A stretch of DNA of 60,850 bases from Paracoccaceae bacterium (GCA_030066855.1 JASJAU010000044.1:1-60850); one strand, 5' to 3'; counted from the first letter of the stretch, positions 29,585-38,870 are shown. Numbers and translations are program-made. The notes: a model not told the origin generated them from the sequence alone.

Positions 29585-31402
29585 TTACTCCATCCGCTCG
29601 AGTTCGTCGATGAAGCCCGAGATCATCGAGAGCCCCTTGTCCCAGAACTCCGGGTCCGAGGCGTTGAGGCCGAAGGGCGCAAGAAGCTCCTTGTGGTGCT
29701 TCGACCCGCCGGCCTTGAGCATGTCGAAATACTTCGCCTGGAAGTCCGGATCGCCCTCCTCGTAAACCGCGTAGAGCGCATTCACCAGCCCGTCGCCAAA
29801 GGCGTAGGCGTAGACGTAGAACGGCGAGTGCACGAAGTGCGGGATATAGGCCCAGAAGGTATCGTAGCCCTCCATAAAGGTGAAGGCGGGCCCGAGGCTT
29901 TCGCCCTGCACGCTCATCCAGAGGGCGCCGATATCGTCCGGCGTCAGCTCGCCCTCGCGCCGCGCGTCATGGAGCTTGCACTCGAAGTCGTAGAACGCGA
30001 TCTGGCGGACGACCGTGTTGATCATGTCCTCGACCTTGCCCGCCAGCAGCACCTTGCGCTCAGTCTCAGACGGCGCGTTCCGTAACAGGCGCTTGAAGGT
30101 CAGCATCTCGCCGAAGACACTTGCCGTCTCGGCCAACGTCAGCGGGGTCGAGGCCAGAAGCTCGCCCTGGCCGGCGGCGAGGCGTTGGTGGACGCCGTGG
30201 CCCAACTCGTGCGCCAGCGTCATCACGTCCCGCGGTTTGCCGAGGTAGTTGAGCATCACGTAAGGGTGCACGTCGGCCACTGTCGGATGCGCGAAGGCGC
30301 CGGGCGCTTTGCCCGGCTTCACCGGCGCGTCGATCCATCCTTTGTCGAAGAACGGCTCGGCCAGCATGGCCATCTCCGGGTCGAACTCTCCATAGGCCGA
30401 GAGCACGGTCTCGCGGGCTTCTTCCCAGCCGATCTCGCGGTCACTCTCCATCGGTAGGGGCGCGTTCCGGTCCCAGACCTCGAGCGTCTCAAGCCCCATC
30501 CACTTGCGCTTCAGCTCGTAATAGCGGTGCGAGAGCTTGGGATAGGCGCGGACCACGGCGTCGCGCAGCGCCTCGACCACCTCGGGCTCGACATGGTTCG
30601 AGAGATGCCGGCCGGTCTGCGGCGTCGGCATCTTGCGCCAGCGATCCTCGATCTCTTTCTCTTTCGCCAGCGTGTTGTGGACGCGGGCGAAGAGCTTGAC
30701 GTTCCCGCCGAAGACGCGGGCGACCTCGCGCGCCGCCGCCTCGCGGGCGCCGCGGTCCTGATCAGTCAGATGGTTGAGCGTCGCCTCGAGCCCCTTGGTC
30801 TCGCCCAGAACCTGGAACTCCAGCCCCGCGACCGTCTCGTCGAAGAGCCGGTTCCAGGCCGCCGCGCCGACGGTCGACTGGTCGTGCAGGAACTTCTCCA
30901 GCTCGTCCGAGAGTTGATAGGGCCGCATCGCCCGCATCCGGTCGAAGATCGGCTTATAGCGGGCGAGGTCGGCGCTGGCGTCAAAAAGGCCCGCCAGATG
31001 ATCGTCGTCGATCCGGTTGATCTCGAGCGAAAAGAACACGAGCGGTGTTGTATAGCCGGTGATCTTGTCCTGCGCGTCGGACATCGCCTTGGCGCGCTCG
31101 GCGTCGGTGGTGTTCTGGTAATAGCGCAGCCCGATGAAGGACATGATGCGCCCCGCGATCAGGTCGATCTTCTCATAGGCCAGCACACAGTCGAGCATGC
31201 CCTGGGCGTCAAGGTCGGCCAGCTTGCCCTCGTAGGTCGAGGCGAAATCGGCGCAGGCGGTTTCCAGCCATTTCATGTCGCGCGTCAGTTCCGGGGCGTC
31301 AGGACTTGTGTAGAGATCGCTCAGGTCCCATTCGGGCAGGTCGCCCAGGCTTTCGCCGCCGGCGGCATTGGCGTCGTAGACGGGGGCGGGCGTGAGGCGC
31401 AT
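29585..31402 (-). CDS. pepF: Oligoendopeptidase F (M3 metallopeptidase)
   Basis: 605 residues from the ATG at 31402 (MRLTPAPVYDANAAGG); the frame is open upstream to 31624 without homology. This is the M3B family of cytoplasmic zinc peptidases that trim short peptides. The zinc site is MTLAHELGHGVHQRLAAGQG with the HExxH core, and the third ligand Glu lies in TLAETASVFGEM. Length and architecture are normal. It is monocistronic and converges with the beta-helix gene. Confidence 0.93.
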   Translation of the reverse strand: MRLTPAPVYDANAAGGESLGDLPEWDLSDLYTSPDAPELTRDMKWLETACADFASTYEGKLADLDAQGMLDCVLAYEKIDLIAGRIMSFIGLRYYQNTTDAERAKAMSDAQDKITGYTTPLVFFSLEINRIDDDHLAGLFDASADLARYKPIFDRMRAMRPYQLSDELEKFLHDQSTVGAAAWNRLFDETVAGLEFQVLGETKGLEATLNHLTDQDRGAREAAAREVARVFGGNVKLFARVHNTLAKEKEIEDRWRKMPTPQTGRHLSNHVEPEVVEALRDAVVRAYPKLSHRYYELKRKWMGLETLEVWDRNAPLPMESDREIGWEEARETVLSAYGEFDPEMAMLAEPFFDKGWIDAPVKPGKAPGAFAHPTVADVHPYVMLNYLGKPRDVMTLAHELGHGVHQRLAAGQGELLASTPLTLAETASVFGEMLTFKRLLRNAPSETERKVLLAGKVEDMINTVVRQIAFYDFECKLHDARREGELTPDDIGALWMSVQGESLGPAFTFMEGYDTFWAYIPHFVHSPFYVYAYAFGDGLVNALYAVYEEGDPDFQAKYFDMLKAGGSKHHKELLAPFGLNASDPEFWDKGLSMISGFIDELERME

Positions 31403-31467
31403 GAGCTTTCCTTTGGGTCTGTGTTTAGGGGAGATTTGGGGCGCGCCGGGTCGGGCGTCAATGGCGG

Positions 31468-32343
31468 TCAGAAGCCGAATAGCCGCTCCGGGTTGGTGAC
31501 AAGGATCTGGCGGCGCGTGGCGCTGTCGGGGACCGTTTCGAGGAAGGCGTTCAGAAGCGCTCCGGCGTCCGGCATCTCGGCGCCGCCGAGCATGAGATGC
31601 GGCCAGTCCGACCCCCAGAGGCAACGCTCCGGGTTGGCGCGGACCAGCGCCTCGACCAAGGCCGCCGCTTCGGTCCAGTCCGGCGAGACGCGGTAAGTGG
31701 CCGAGAGCTTGACCCAGGCATGCCCCTCTGAGACGAGCGCGAGGAGCGCGCGAAAGCCGCCGCTCTCAGCGGTAACGCCATCAGCCGGCCAGCCGCAGTG
31801 GTCGAAGACGACGGGGCAGGGCGCCGCGCGAACGCCATCTGCAAGCTCGGGCATGTGACGGTCCGCATGCGCGAGCATCTGGATGTGCATCCCGGCGTCC
31901 GTCAGCGCGGGCGCCATCGCCAGCGCGCCCTCCCAGGTCAGAAGGCCGCCGTGGACGTAGTTCAACCGCACGGCTTTCATTTTCGCGTCCGCCATCTCCT
32001 GGATTGCGCGGGCGTCGGAGCCGTCAGGCAAGAGGCAGACCCCGCGCGCCCGATCGCCGAAGCGCCGGACCGCCTCAAGCGTCACGGCGTTGTCGCCGCC
32101 ATAAAGGATCGAATGCACAAAGACCGTCCGGTCGAAGCCGAGCGTGTCGAGGTGGGCCTGGAACCGCGCCAGCCAGCCGTCGAAGTCCGGGCCGGGCGCC
32201 GGGTTCTCTACTCGCGCGTCCCACAGCGCGAAGTCCTCCGGTCCGGCCACCATATGCACATGCGCGTCACAGGCGCCCTCGGGCAGCGCCCAGGACGGGG
32301 CCGCAGGCTTTTCCGCAGGCATCTCCGCATAGGGGAGCGTCAT
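31468..32343 (-). CDS. Amidohydrolase family protein (PDC lactonase-like)
   Basis: 291-residue TIM-barrel metal-dependent hydrolase. It starts with ACDAHVHMVAG, giving the first metal-site HxH, and has VVFDHCGWPADG and WGSDWPHLMLGG, the C-terminal Asp region typical of the amidohydrolase_2 branch. That branch includes 2-pyrone-4,6-dicarboxylate lactonase and other lactonases or decarboxylases of aromatic and sugar acid pathways. No pathway neighbours are present (pepF upstream on the map, a DNA ligase on the other side), so the substrate is open. Confidence 0.83.
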   Translation of the reverse strand: MTLPYAEMPAEKPAAPSWALPEGACDAHVHMVAGPEDFALWDARVENPAPGPDFDGWLARFQAHLDTLGFDRTVFVHSILYGGDNAVTLEAVRRFGDRARGVCLLPDGSDARAIQEMADAKMKAVRLNYVHGGLLTWEGALAMAPALTDAGMHIQMLAHADRHMPELADGVRAAPCPVVFDHCGWPADGVTAESGGFRALLALVSEGHAWVKLSATYRVSPDWTEAAALVEALVRANPERCLWGSDWPHLMLGGAEMPDAGALLNAFLETVPDSATRRQILVTNPERLFGF

Positions 32344-32421
32344 GGCTTTCCTCTTGGCGAAAGTAATCCGGGGTGCGGAGAGCAGAGCCCCCGCGCGGGT
32401 CGGCGCGGCATGCGCCGAAAC

Positions 32422-34014
32422 TCAGCCATAGGCATCCAGCATCGCCTTCAGATCTTCAAGCGTATTCGCCTCGCCCACCGGCTTGTCCCGCCGCCATCGC
32501 GACATGCGGGGAAACCTGAGCGCCACGCCCGACTTGTGGCGCGGGCTGGCCTGAATGCCCTCGAACGCGATCTCGAACACATGCTCGGGCGTCACCGACC
32601 GCACCGGGCCGAACCGCTCCACCGTGTTCTTCCGCACCCAGGCTGTGATCTCGCGAAACTCGGCGTCGGTCAGACCCGAATAGGCTTTGGTGAAGGGGAC
32701 GAGCGCGTCGCCGTCCCGCACGGCGAAGGTGAAATCCGTGAACAGGTTCGCGCGGCGCCCGTGACCGGATTGCGCGTAGATCATCACTGCGTCGATGACC
32801 AGAGGGTCGATCTTCCATTTCCACCAATCGCCTTTCTTGCGGCCGTCGCGATAAGGGCTGGCGGCGTTCTTGAGCATCACGCCCTCGGCGCCGATCTCTC
32901 GGGATCGGGCGCGCTCCGCCGCCAGCTGCTTCCAAGAGCGGAAATCCAGAAGCGGCGACAGGCGAAGGGGCGCGGTTTCCGGCACTTCGGCGGCGATCCG
33001 GTCGAGCCTTTCCCGCCGTTCGGCGAAGGGCAGCGCGCGGATGTCGGCGCCGTCCTCTTCAAGCAGATCATAGGCCCGCAGGATGACCGGCGCCTCGGTC
33101 AGAAGCTTCTTGGGCACGGTTTTGCGTCCGATCCGCTTTTGCAGGGCGTTGAAGCTCATGGGTCGCTCGTCCTGCCACGCGAGGACCTCGCCGTCGATCA
33201 CCGTTCCGGGCGGCACGAAATCTCTGAGGATCGCCAGTTCGGGGAACCGATGGGTCATCAGCTCCTCGCCGCGCGACCAGAGGAAATGCTCGCCGCCGCG
33301 CAGGATAAGCTGGCCGCGGATGCCGTCCCATTTGTGCTCGGCGCGCCATTCGGCTGGATCGCCTAGCGCTTCGGGTTCTGTGTCGAGCTGGTAGGCGAGG
33401 TAGAAGGGATAGGGTTTCGACAGATCGGTCGCCGGGTCGGGGTCGAGGATCAGCGCCTCAAAGGTGGTCCCGTCCGGCGACCAGTCGCCCATCAGGCGGT
33501 GGGCGAGGTCGGGCTCCTCGATCCCGGTGGCCCGCGAGAGCGCCCGGGTCATCAGCTTCTGGCTGAGGCCCATGCGGAAGCCGCCGGTGATCAGCTTGTT
33601 GAAAACGAAGCGCTCGGCGCCCTCGAGCTGGTCCCATGCGGCCAGAATGCCGGCGCGCTTGCCCTCTTCCGCCTCGTCCGCAAGCGCCCGGATGGCCCCG
33701 ATCCAATGCGTCAGGGTCTGGTTCGAGGTATCGGTCGGCGGGGGCAGGATGAGGGCGATGGTTTCGGCCAAGTCGCCGACGATCGGATAGCTTTCCTCAA
33801 AGAGCCAGAGCGGGATCTCCGCCCGCTCGGCTGCCCAGAGGCGAAGCTGGGTCGTGGTCACTGTCCGCTTCGGGCGGCGTCCCGAGAGAAGCGCGATGGT
33901 CCAGAGCTTGTCATCGTCCGGGGCGGTCTCGAAATAACCCGCCAGTGCCGCGACTTTGGCGTTTGTTTTCGTCGTCTGATCCAACGCGGTGAAGAGGTCG
34001 GCGAAGCGTTTCAT
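32422..34014 (-). CDS. ATP-dependent DNA ligase (cisplatin-damage-response type)
   Basis: 530-residue ATP-dependent ligase. The adenylation motif is AEHKWDGIRGQL with the nucleophilic Lys228, followed by motif III-like VIDGEVLAWQ, motif IV-like AEGVMLKN and motif V GDWWKWKID. The N-terminal DNA-binding domain (KVAALAGYFE) and the OB domain with the basic ending FPRMSRWRRDK match the bacterial subfamily linked to resistance to cross-linking damage. That subfamily is usually encoded next to an MBL-fold exonuclease and sometimes a helicase; neither is adjacent here. A DUF1127 gene lies just upstream. Confidence 0.88.
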   Translation of the reverse strand: MKRFADLFTALDQTTKTNAKVAALAGYFETAPDDDKLWTIALLSGRRPKRTVTTTQLRLWAAERAEIPLWLFEESYPIVGDLAETIALILPPPTDTSNQTLTHWIGAIRALADEAEEGKRAGILAAWDQLEGAERFVFNKLITGGFRMGLSQKLMTRALSRATGIEEPDLAHRLMGDWSPDGTTFEALILDPDPATDLSKPYPFYLAYQLDTEPEALGDPAEWRAEHKWDGIRGQLILRGGEHFLWSRGEELMTHRFPELAILRDFVPPGTVIDGEVLAWQDERPMSFNALQKRIGRKTVPKKLLTEAPVILRAYDLLEEDGADIRALPFAERRERLDRIAAEVPETAPLRLSPLLDFRSWKQLAAERARSREIGAEGVMLKNAASPYRDGRKKGDWWKWKIDPLVIDAVMIYAQSGHGRRANLFTDFTFAVRDGDALVPFTKAYSGLTDAEFREITAWVRKNTVERFGPVRSVTPEHVFEIAFEGIQASPRHKSGVALRFPRMSRWRRDKPVGEANTLEDLKAMLDAYG

Positions 34015-34118
34015 AACCGGCGCTCCGTCCGGGCGGGCCCGCCCCGGTCAGGCGGGATGTTGCCCTTCGTATCTCGCGCGCGCGCCATGTCGGGAGAGTA
34101 GCCTCATGACGGCGCTTT

Positions 34119-34379
34119 TCACATCCCGTACCGGAGCCGTTCGTGTGACAGGCGCCGCAGCACCGTCGCCGCGTCCACCGACAGGGGAAGCTCGGCGCAG
34201 TAGGCGACGTCTGCGCGGGTGACGCCGATGTCGCGCAGCATATGATCGTCAAGTTCCAGCATATGCTTGAACCCCTTGCGGCGGCGGACGGCGCGGATGC
34301 GGTCGAAGAGCCGCTCGGACAGGTCCCGGATCGGGTGCCCGTGCCGGGGATGTGATTGCGTGGTGGTGATGAATGTCAT
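34119..34379 (-). CDS. DUF1127 domain small protein
   Basis: 86 residues from the ATG at 34379, preceded by AAAGGAG 6 bases upstream. The C-terminal half is the DUF1127 motif: RKGFKHMLELDDHMLRDIGVT, with the LDDHMLRDIG core. Small Arg-rich DUF1127 proteins in alphaproteobacteria have been tied to RNA binding and phosphate or stress adaptation. Divergent from a LysR-type regulator about 130 bases away, a pairing that suggests the regulator controls it. No enzymatic function is implied. Confidence 0.82.
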   Translation of the reverse strand: MTFITTTQSHPRHGHPIRDLSERLFDRIRAVRRRKGFKHMLELDDHMLRDIGVTRADVAYCAELPLSVDAATVLRRLSHERLRYGM

Positions 34380-34506
34380 GTCTTTTCTCCTTTCTGTCTG
34401 ATCCGGCGGGCGCGGCGCCTCGACCGTGTGAGGAACATGGGGGATGGACATCTTTCAATCAAACGAATAGATTTGCACTCATCAGTCAGAAAATTTGAAC
34501 ATCGAA

Positions 34507-35391
34507 ATGAACGCGCCATCCCATCCCCGCATTCCGCTCCTTGATCTTGATTTGCTGCGCACGCTCGTCGCAATCGCCGAGACGGGCAGCTTCTCTGCCG
34601 CCGCCTCGGTGGTTCACCGCACGCCGTCGGCCATCTCGATGCAGGTGAAGAAGATGGAGGAGATTCTTGGCAAGCCCGTCTTCGTCCGGGACAGCCGGTC
34701 CGTGTCGCTCACGGCGGACGGCGCGTTTCTGTTGGAGCACGCGCGCCGCATGCTCGCGATGAACCGCGACGCGGTCGCCCGCTTTGTCGCCCCGGAGGTG
34801 CAGGGGGTCGTGCGTCTGGGCGCGCCTGATGACGCGGCGGAGCGGTTCCTGCCGAACATGCTCAGGAACTTCGCTGAGACGCACCCGATGGTTACTGTCG
34901 ATGTCTGCGTCGACGGCTCCGCGCGGATGATCGATATGCTGGGCGAAGGCGAGCTCGATCTGACGCTCATTACCGCGGAAGCGGGGTTCAGCGGCGGGCA
35001 GGGCGCGGAAGTGCTGTTTCGCGAGAAACTGGTCTGGGCCGCCCGACGCGGCGGCATCGCGGCGAGCCGCAAGCCCCTGCCGATCAGCGTCTGGGAGGAA
35101 GGCTGCGTCTGGCGGCAGGCGGGTGTCGACGGTCTCGACGCGCAGGGCCGGGAGTGGCGGATCGCGTTTCAGTCCGCGCATATCTCGGGCCAGCGGGCGG
35201 CGATCCTGGCCGATTTGGCCGTGGCGCCCATCCCGGAATCCTCGATCGGCGGAGAGGTCGTCGAGGCGCCGGCGCGGTTCGGCTTGCCACGACTGCCGAA
35301 ATACGCGCTGGGCTTGATGGTCCGGTCAGACCCGAGCGACGCGGTGAGCGCCGCTGCGGATCATCTGAGAGCGAGCTTCGCGGGCCGTTAG
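34507..35391 (+). CDS. LysR-type transcriptional regulator
   Basis: 294 residues from the ATG at 34507; TTG at 34495 is an alternative. The N-terminal winged HTH is clear (LLRTLVAIAETGSFSAAAS, TPSAISMQVKKMEEILGKPV), followed by a LysR substrate-binding domain (GVVRLGAPDDAAERFLPNML). It is divergent from the DUF1127 gene, the classic LysR arrangement for controlling the neighbour. Its end overlaps the chrR stop on the other strand by 4 bases. The effector is unknown. Confidence 0.9.
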   Translation: MNAPSHPRIPLLDLDLLRTLVAIAETGSFSAAASVVHRTPSAISMQVKKMEEILGKPVFVRDSRSVSLTADGAFLLEHARRMLAMNRDAVARFVAPEVQGVVRLGAPDDAAERFLPNMLRNFAETHPMVTVDVCVDGSARMIDMLGEGELDLTLITAEAGFSGGQGAEVLFREKLVWAARRGGIAASRKPLPISVWEEGCVWRQAGVDGLDAQGREWRIAFQSAHISGQRAAILADLAVAPIPESSIGGEVVEAPARFGLPRLPKYALGLMVRSDPSDAVSAAADHLRASFAGR

Positions 35392-36035
35392 ATCCCGACG
35401 AAGGGCTGCGCCATCCGAGGCAGCAGACCGCGGAAGCGGAGCGGCGCGTCGGTGGCGGCGAGGCAGATGCAGTCCTCGCCATGCTCGGCGACGGGCGTAT
35501 GGTGCAAGTCCTCATCCGCGATTTCGATGTCGCCGCGGGCGAAGCGCCCGTCCTCGTCCCGGAACGCGCCCTTCAGCACAAGCGTTAGCTCCATACCGTT
35601 GTGCCCGTGATCCGGCATTGCCGCGCCGCCCGGAATTGAGAGAAGCCGCACCGTCGCGTCGTCGGAGGTCTGCAGAACGGCCTGCTTAACGCCGCCGCCG
35701 ATGGCACGCCATTTCACGTCGTCCAGATCGGCGCCGGCGTAGTCCTGAAGCGGCGCCGGAAACACTGAGCCGAGCTTGTGCCGGATCTCCGCAGGCGCTT
35801 CCGGCGTAGCGTCGATCAGCGCCAAGGTTGCCGCAAGCGCGTCTTCCGAAAGCGTGACGGAGGCGTCCTCGTCGATCAATGCGCCGCCGATCGCTTCGAA
35901 GGCGCCGAGGCGCGCCCGGCATTCGTCGCAAAGTGAAATATGCGTCGCCACAACCACGTTGAACGCTTCAGGCAGGTTGCCCGAGGCATAGGCCATCAGC
36001 AGTTCATCGGTCAGATGATGTTCAATCCTGTCCAT
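35388..36035 (-). CDS. chrR: ChrR-type anti-sigma factor (zinc ASD plus cupin)
   Basis: 215-residue anti-sigma factor that holds RpoE inactive until singlet oxygen or organic hydroperoxide appears. The N-terminal zinc anti-sigma domain has HISLCDECR (His32, Cys36, Cys39) plus an early His. The C-terminal cupin has the metal-binding pattern MPDHGHNGMELTLVLKGAF and the later His in LHHTPVAEHGEDC. It follows rpoE by 8 bases in the same operon, exactly as in photosynthetic and marine Rhodobacterales. Both domains look intact, so the sensing system is probably functional. Confidence 0.92.
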   Translation of the reverse strand: MDRIEHHLTDELLMAYASGNLPEAFNVVVATHISLCDECRARLGAFEAIGGALIDEDASVTLSEDALAATLALIDATPEAPAEIRHKLGSVFPAPLQDYAGADLDDVKWRAIGGGVKQAVLQTSDDATVRLLSIPGGAAMPDHGHNGMELTLVLKGAFRDEDGRFARGDIEIADEDLHHTPVAEHGEDCICLAATDAPLRFRGLLPRMAQPFVGI

Positions 36036-36043
36036 GTTCCCAT

Positions 36044-36595
36044 TTATCCCATCGCATGGCGCAGCCTTTCCAGCGCCAGACGTATTCTCGATTTGATCGT
36101 ACCAAGCGGCAGCCCTGTCTCCGCCGCTATCTCGCTATGGCTGAGGTCGCCGAAGTACGCCTTTTCGATCAAGGCGCGCTGCTTGTCGGGCAGCTTCGCG
36201 ACGGCCTCGGCCAATTTCTCACTCTCTTGCCGCAGCGTCATAGCGTCGGCTTGATCCGGCTCGGCTTCCGGTCCCCAGGGCAGCTCCTCGGGTTCCGGCC
36301 GCCTTTGCCGGCGCAGCGCGTCGATCTTGCGGTTCCGCGCGATCGTGAAGACCCATGTCGACACGCTCGCCCGGCTGGGATCGAACATATGCGCCTTATG
36401 CCAAAGGGTCGCCATGGCTTCCTGCGCGACTTCTTCGGCGAGGGTTTCCCCTGCGCCTGACTTCATCAGAAACGCCTTGACCCGTGGCGCGAAGTGCCGG
36501 AACAGCGCCGTGAAGGCCTGTCTGTCCTGCTTCTCGTGGATGCGGCGGACAAGTTCCGCCCAATCCTGATCTTTCGCGAGCGCCGCTGTCGCCAT
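36044..36595 (-). CDS. rpoE: ECF sigma factor RpoE (singlet-oxygen response)
   Basis: 183 residues from the ATG at 36595 (MATAALAKDQDWAELVRR), preceded by GGGGAG; the frame is open to 36796 but the extension overlaps the promoter. Region 2 reads FDPSRASVSTWVFTIARNRK with IDALRRQRR, and region 4 reads LSHSEIAAETGLPLGTIKSR. It directs RNA polymerase to oxidative-stress promoters and is bound by the ChrR encoded next. A TGATCC-N18-TAAG promoter lies about 110 bases upstream on the same strand, indicating autoregulation. Confidence 0.92.
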   Translation of the reverse strand: MATAALAKDQDWAELVRRIHEKQDRQAFTALFRHFAPRVKAFLMKSGAGETLAEEVAQEAMATLWHKAHMFDPSRASVSTWVFTIARNRKIDALRRQRRPEPEELPWGPEAEPDQADAMTLRQESEKLAEAVAKLPDKQRALIEKAYFGDLSHSEIAAETGLPLGTIKSRIRLALERLRHAMG

Positions 36596-36703
36596 TAAGC
36601 CGGACTCCCCGGACGCAGTGGAAGGTTTCCGCAAACCATAGAGCGGCGCGGGTGGATTTAAACCACTGATCTGGATCGTTCCGTCCATCGGCATTTCGTT
36701 GAG

Positions 36704-36731
36704 CTTACGCAGGGAAATCTCAGCCGGATCA
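36704..36731 (-). promoter_or_regulatory. RpoE-type autoregulatory promoter
   Basis: On the minus strand, TGATCC (36731-36726), 18 bases, then TAAG (36707-36704). This matches the -35/-10 pattern known for RpoE-dependent promoters of Rhodobacter sphaeroides (TGATCC and TAAG). It points at rpoE-chrR. I did not find a comparably good match on the plus strand in front of the divergent flavoprotein gene. Confidence 0.75.
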
Positions 36732-36813
36732 AAAGTTTTTCCGCTGCAAAACTTTAATCTGACGGCAATCGCGCCACGTAGCACCGTCAAACGCAAAGGT
36801 CCTGGAGTAAGAT

Positions 36814-38109
36814 ATGCCGTTTGAAGCCCGCGGAACGGCCGCGAAAAGAATTGCTGTCATTGGCGGCGGCATATCCGGGATGGGCGCGGCCTATCACCTG
36901 GCGGAAGATCATCATGTCGTGTTGTTCGAGTCCGAGCGGCGCCTGGGCGGGCATGCCCGCACCATCGTCGCTGGAAAGCGGGGAGACCAGCCGGTCGATA
37001 CCGGCTTTATCGTCTTCAACTATGCGAACTACCCGCATCTGACCGCGCTCTTCGACGCGCTGAACGTGCCCGTAGCCAAGAGCAACATGAGCTTTGGCGT
37101 GTCCATCGACGGCGGGGCGGTGGAATACGGGCTGGCCAGCGTCGATGTGATCTTCGCCCAGCGCCGCAATTTCCTACGCCCGGCCTTCGTCCGCATGATC
37201 CGTGACATTCTGAGTTTCAATGAGCGGGCTGAGGGCGCTATTCGCCCTGGCATGACGATTGGCGAGTTGGGCCGGGCGCTGGGGCTGGGCCAGTGGTTCC
37301 TGGACTACTACCTGAAGCCCTTGTCCGGGGCGATCTGGTCAACGCCAACCGCCCGTATCACGGACTTCCCTGCTGAGGCGATGATCCGGTTTTTCCGGAA
37401 CCACGGGTTGCTCGGATGGTTGAACCAGCCTCAGTGGTACACCGTCGAAGGCGGCTCCGTCGAATATGTCACCCGCCTTGGCGCCGCGATGGAGCGGCGC
37501 GGTGTGGATGTACGCCTCGGCGCGGAAACCGCCGGCGTCCGTCGCACCCCCTTCGGCGTCGAGGTTCGCACGGCGGGCGCTGAATGGGAGGCGTTTGACG
37601 AGGTTGTCTTCGCGACCCATGCCGATGACAGCCTGAAGCTTATCGAGGATCCGACCGGGTTAGAGCGAACCGCGCTGTCCTCGGTCCGGTATCAGCCGAA
37701 CAAGGCCGTCCTGCATGCCGATCCGGCGGTCATGCCGAAGCGCCGCAAGGTCTGGTCGTCGTGGTCCTACGTTGAAACCGGGCGCTCCCCCGAGGCGCCG
37801 ATCGACCTGACCTACTGGATGAACTCGCTCCAGCCGATCCCGGAGGACGATCCGCTTTTCGTCACGCTCAATCGTGACGCGCCGATCCGCGAGGAGCTGA
37901 TCCACGACGAGACCACGTTCCGGCACCCGGTCTACGATCTCTCGACTCTGGCAGCGCAGGACATGGTCCGCGCGATCAACGGCCAAAACCGCACTTGGTT
38001 CTGCGGCGCCTGGATGCGGAACGGCTTCCACGAGGACGGGCTGGCCAGCGCTATCGAGGTGGTCGAGGCGCTTCGGACGGAATCCGTGATGGCCATGGCC
38101 GCCGAATGA
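36814..38109 (+). CDS. FAD/NAD(P)-dependent oxidoreductase (amine-oxidase fold)
   Basis: 431-residue flavoprotein with an N-terminal Rossmann motif AVIGGGISGMGAAYHLAE, the Arg-rich loop ERRLGGHARTI and DTGFIVFNYANYPHL. It begins the five-gene operon facing rpoE. From memory, an operon of the same order in R. sphaeroides (RSP1091-1087) is RpoE-dependent, and its first proteins are needed for furan fatty acid formation, where a flavoprotein desaturates an 11-methyl acyl chain on phospholipid. That role is an inference here. The stop overlaps the next start (ATGA). Confidence 0.85.
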   Translation: MPFEARGTAAKRIAVIGGGISGMGAAYHLAEDHHVVLFESERRLGGHARTIVAGKRGDQPVDTGFIVFNYANYPHLTALFDALNVPVAKSNMSFGVSIDGGAVEYGLASVDVIFAQRRNFLRPAFVRMIRDILSFNERAEGAIRPGMTIGELGRALGLGQWFLDYYLKPLSGAIWSTPTARITDFPAEAMIRFFRNHGLLGWLNQPQWYTVEGGSVEYVTRLGAAMERRGVDVRLGAETAGVRRTPFGVEVRTAGAEWEAFDEVVFATHADDSLKLIEDPTGLERTALSSVRYQPNKAVLHADPAVMPKRRKVWSSWSYVETGRSPEAPIDLTYWMNSLQPIPEDDPLFVTLNRDAPIREELIHDETTFRHPVYDLSTLAAQDMVRAINGQNRTWFCGAWMRNGFHEDGLASAIEVVEALRTESVMAMAAE

Positions 38110-38870
38110 CAGCGGCCGTCGAGCATATCGACGGGCTGACGTTTCACGGCCGAAAGGGCGCGTTGGAGAACGCGTTCACCTATTCGGTCGACTACGTGCT
38201 GATGGATGCGGAAGGCGCGCCGCGCCTGCCCGCTTTGTTCCGCCGGAACCGACGGGGCCTGGTGTCGCTCTGGGACAGGGACCATGGCGGGGCGCCCAAG
38301 GACGGGCGCGGCACCGTCTGGGTCCGCGAGGTTCTGGTGGAGGCGGGGCTGAACCGATTTGCCATCGGCAGGATCGAGCTTCTCGCCCAGCCGCGCATTC
38401 TTGGGCACGTCTTTAATCCGGTCAGCTTCTGGCTGATCCGCGACACCGATGACGACCTGCGCGTCGTGATTCCGGAGGTGACGAACACCTACGGCGACCG
38501 GCACTCGTACTTGTGCTTTCACGACGATCTGCGCCCGATCAACCGGGAAGAAACCCTGTCGGCGCAGAAAATCTTCTATGTCTCTCCGTTCCAGCCTGTC
38601 GAGGGCGGTTATACGTTCCGGTTTGACATAAACGAGGACCGGATCGGTATCTGGATTGACTACACGACCGGAAACGGCGGGCTTCTGGCGACGCTGACGG
38701 GCAAGCGGAAGCCGCTGACGAACGCGGGGATCCTGCGCGCGTTGGTGCGGCGGCCCTTCGGTTCGCGCCGGGTGCTCGGGCTGATCCACTGGCAGGCGCT
38801 GAAGCTCTGGTGGAAGGGCGCTCAGTTCCGGACGCGTCCCGAACCGCCGGTGGAGGAGGTGTCTCGATGA
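38106..38870 (+). CDS. DUF1365 family protein
   Basis: 254 residues from the ATG that overlaps the flavoprotein stop. DUF1365 landmarks are HGRKGALENAFTYSVDYVL near the start, RIELLAQPRILGHVFNPVSF and ITEVTNTYGDRH-like PEVTNTYGDRHSYL. Proteins of this family are usually encoded beside an amine-oxidase-like flavoprotein and, in many bacteria, a cyclopropane-fatty-acid synthase, implying a role in modifying membrane acyl chains. In R. sphaeroides the equivalent gene is in the RpoE regulon. Biochemical activity is unassigned. Its stop overlaps the MFS start (ATGA). Confidence 0.82.
   Translation: MTAAVEHIDGLTFHGRKGALENAFTYSVDYVLMDAEGAPRLPALFRRNRRGLVSLWDRDHGGAPKDGRGTVWVREVLVEAGLNRFAIGRIELLAQPRILGHVFNPVSFWLIRDTDDDLRVVIPEVTNTYGDRHSYLCFHDDLRPINREETLSAQKIFYVSPFQPVEGGYTFRFDINEDRIGIWIDYTTGNGGLLATLTGKRKPLTNAGILRALVRRPFGSRRVLGLIHWQALKLWWKGAQFRTRPEPPVEEVSR

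Noticed and set aside
34036-34049. GGGCGGGCCCGCCC palindrome as a terminator for DUF1127
   Set aside because: It has no loop and no T tract; a perfect palindrome of this kind is expected by chance in GC-rich DNA.
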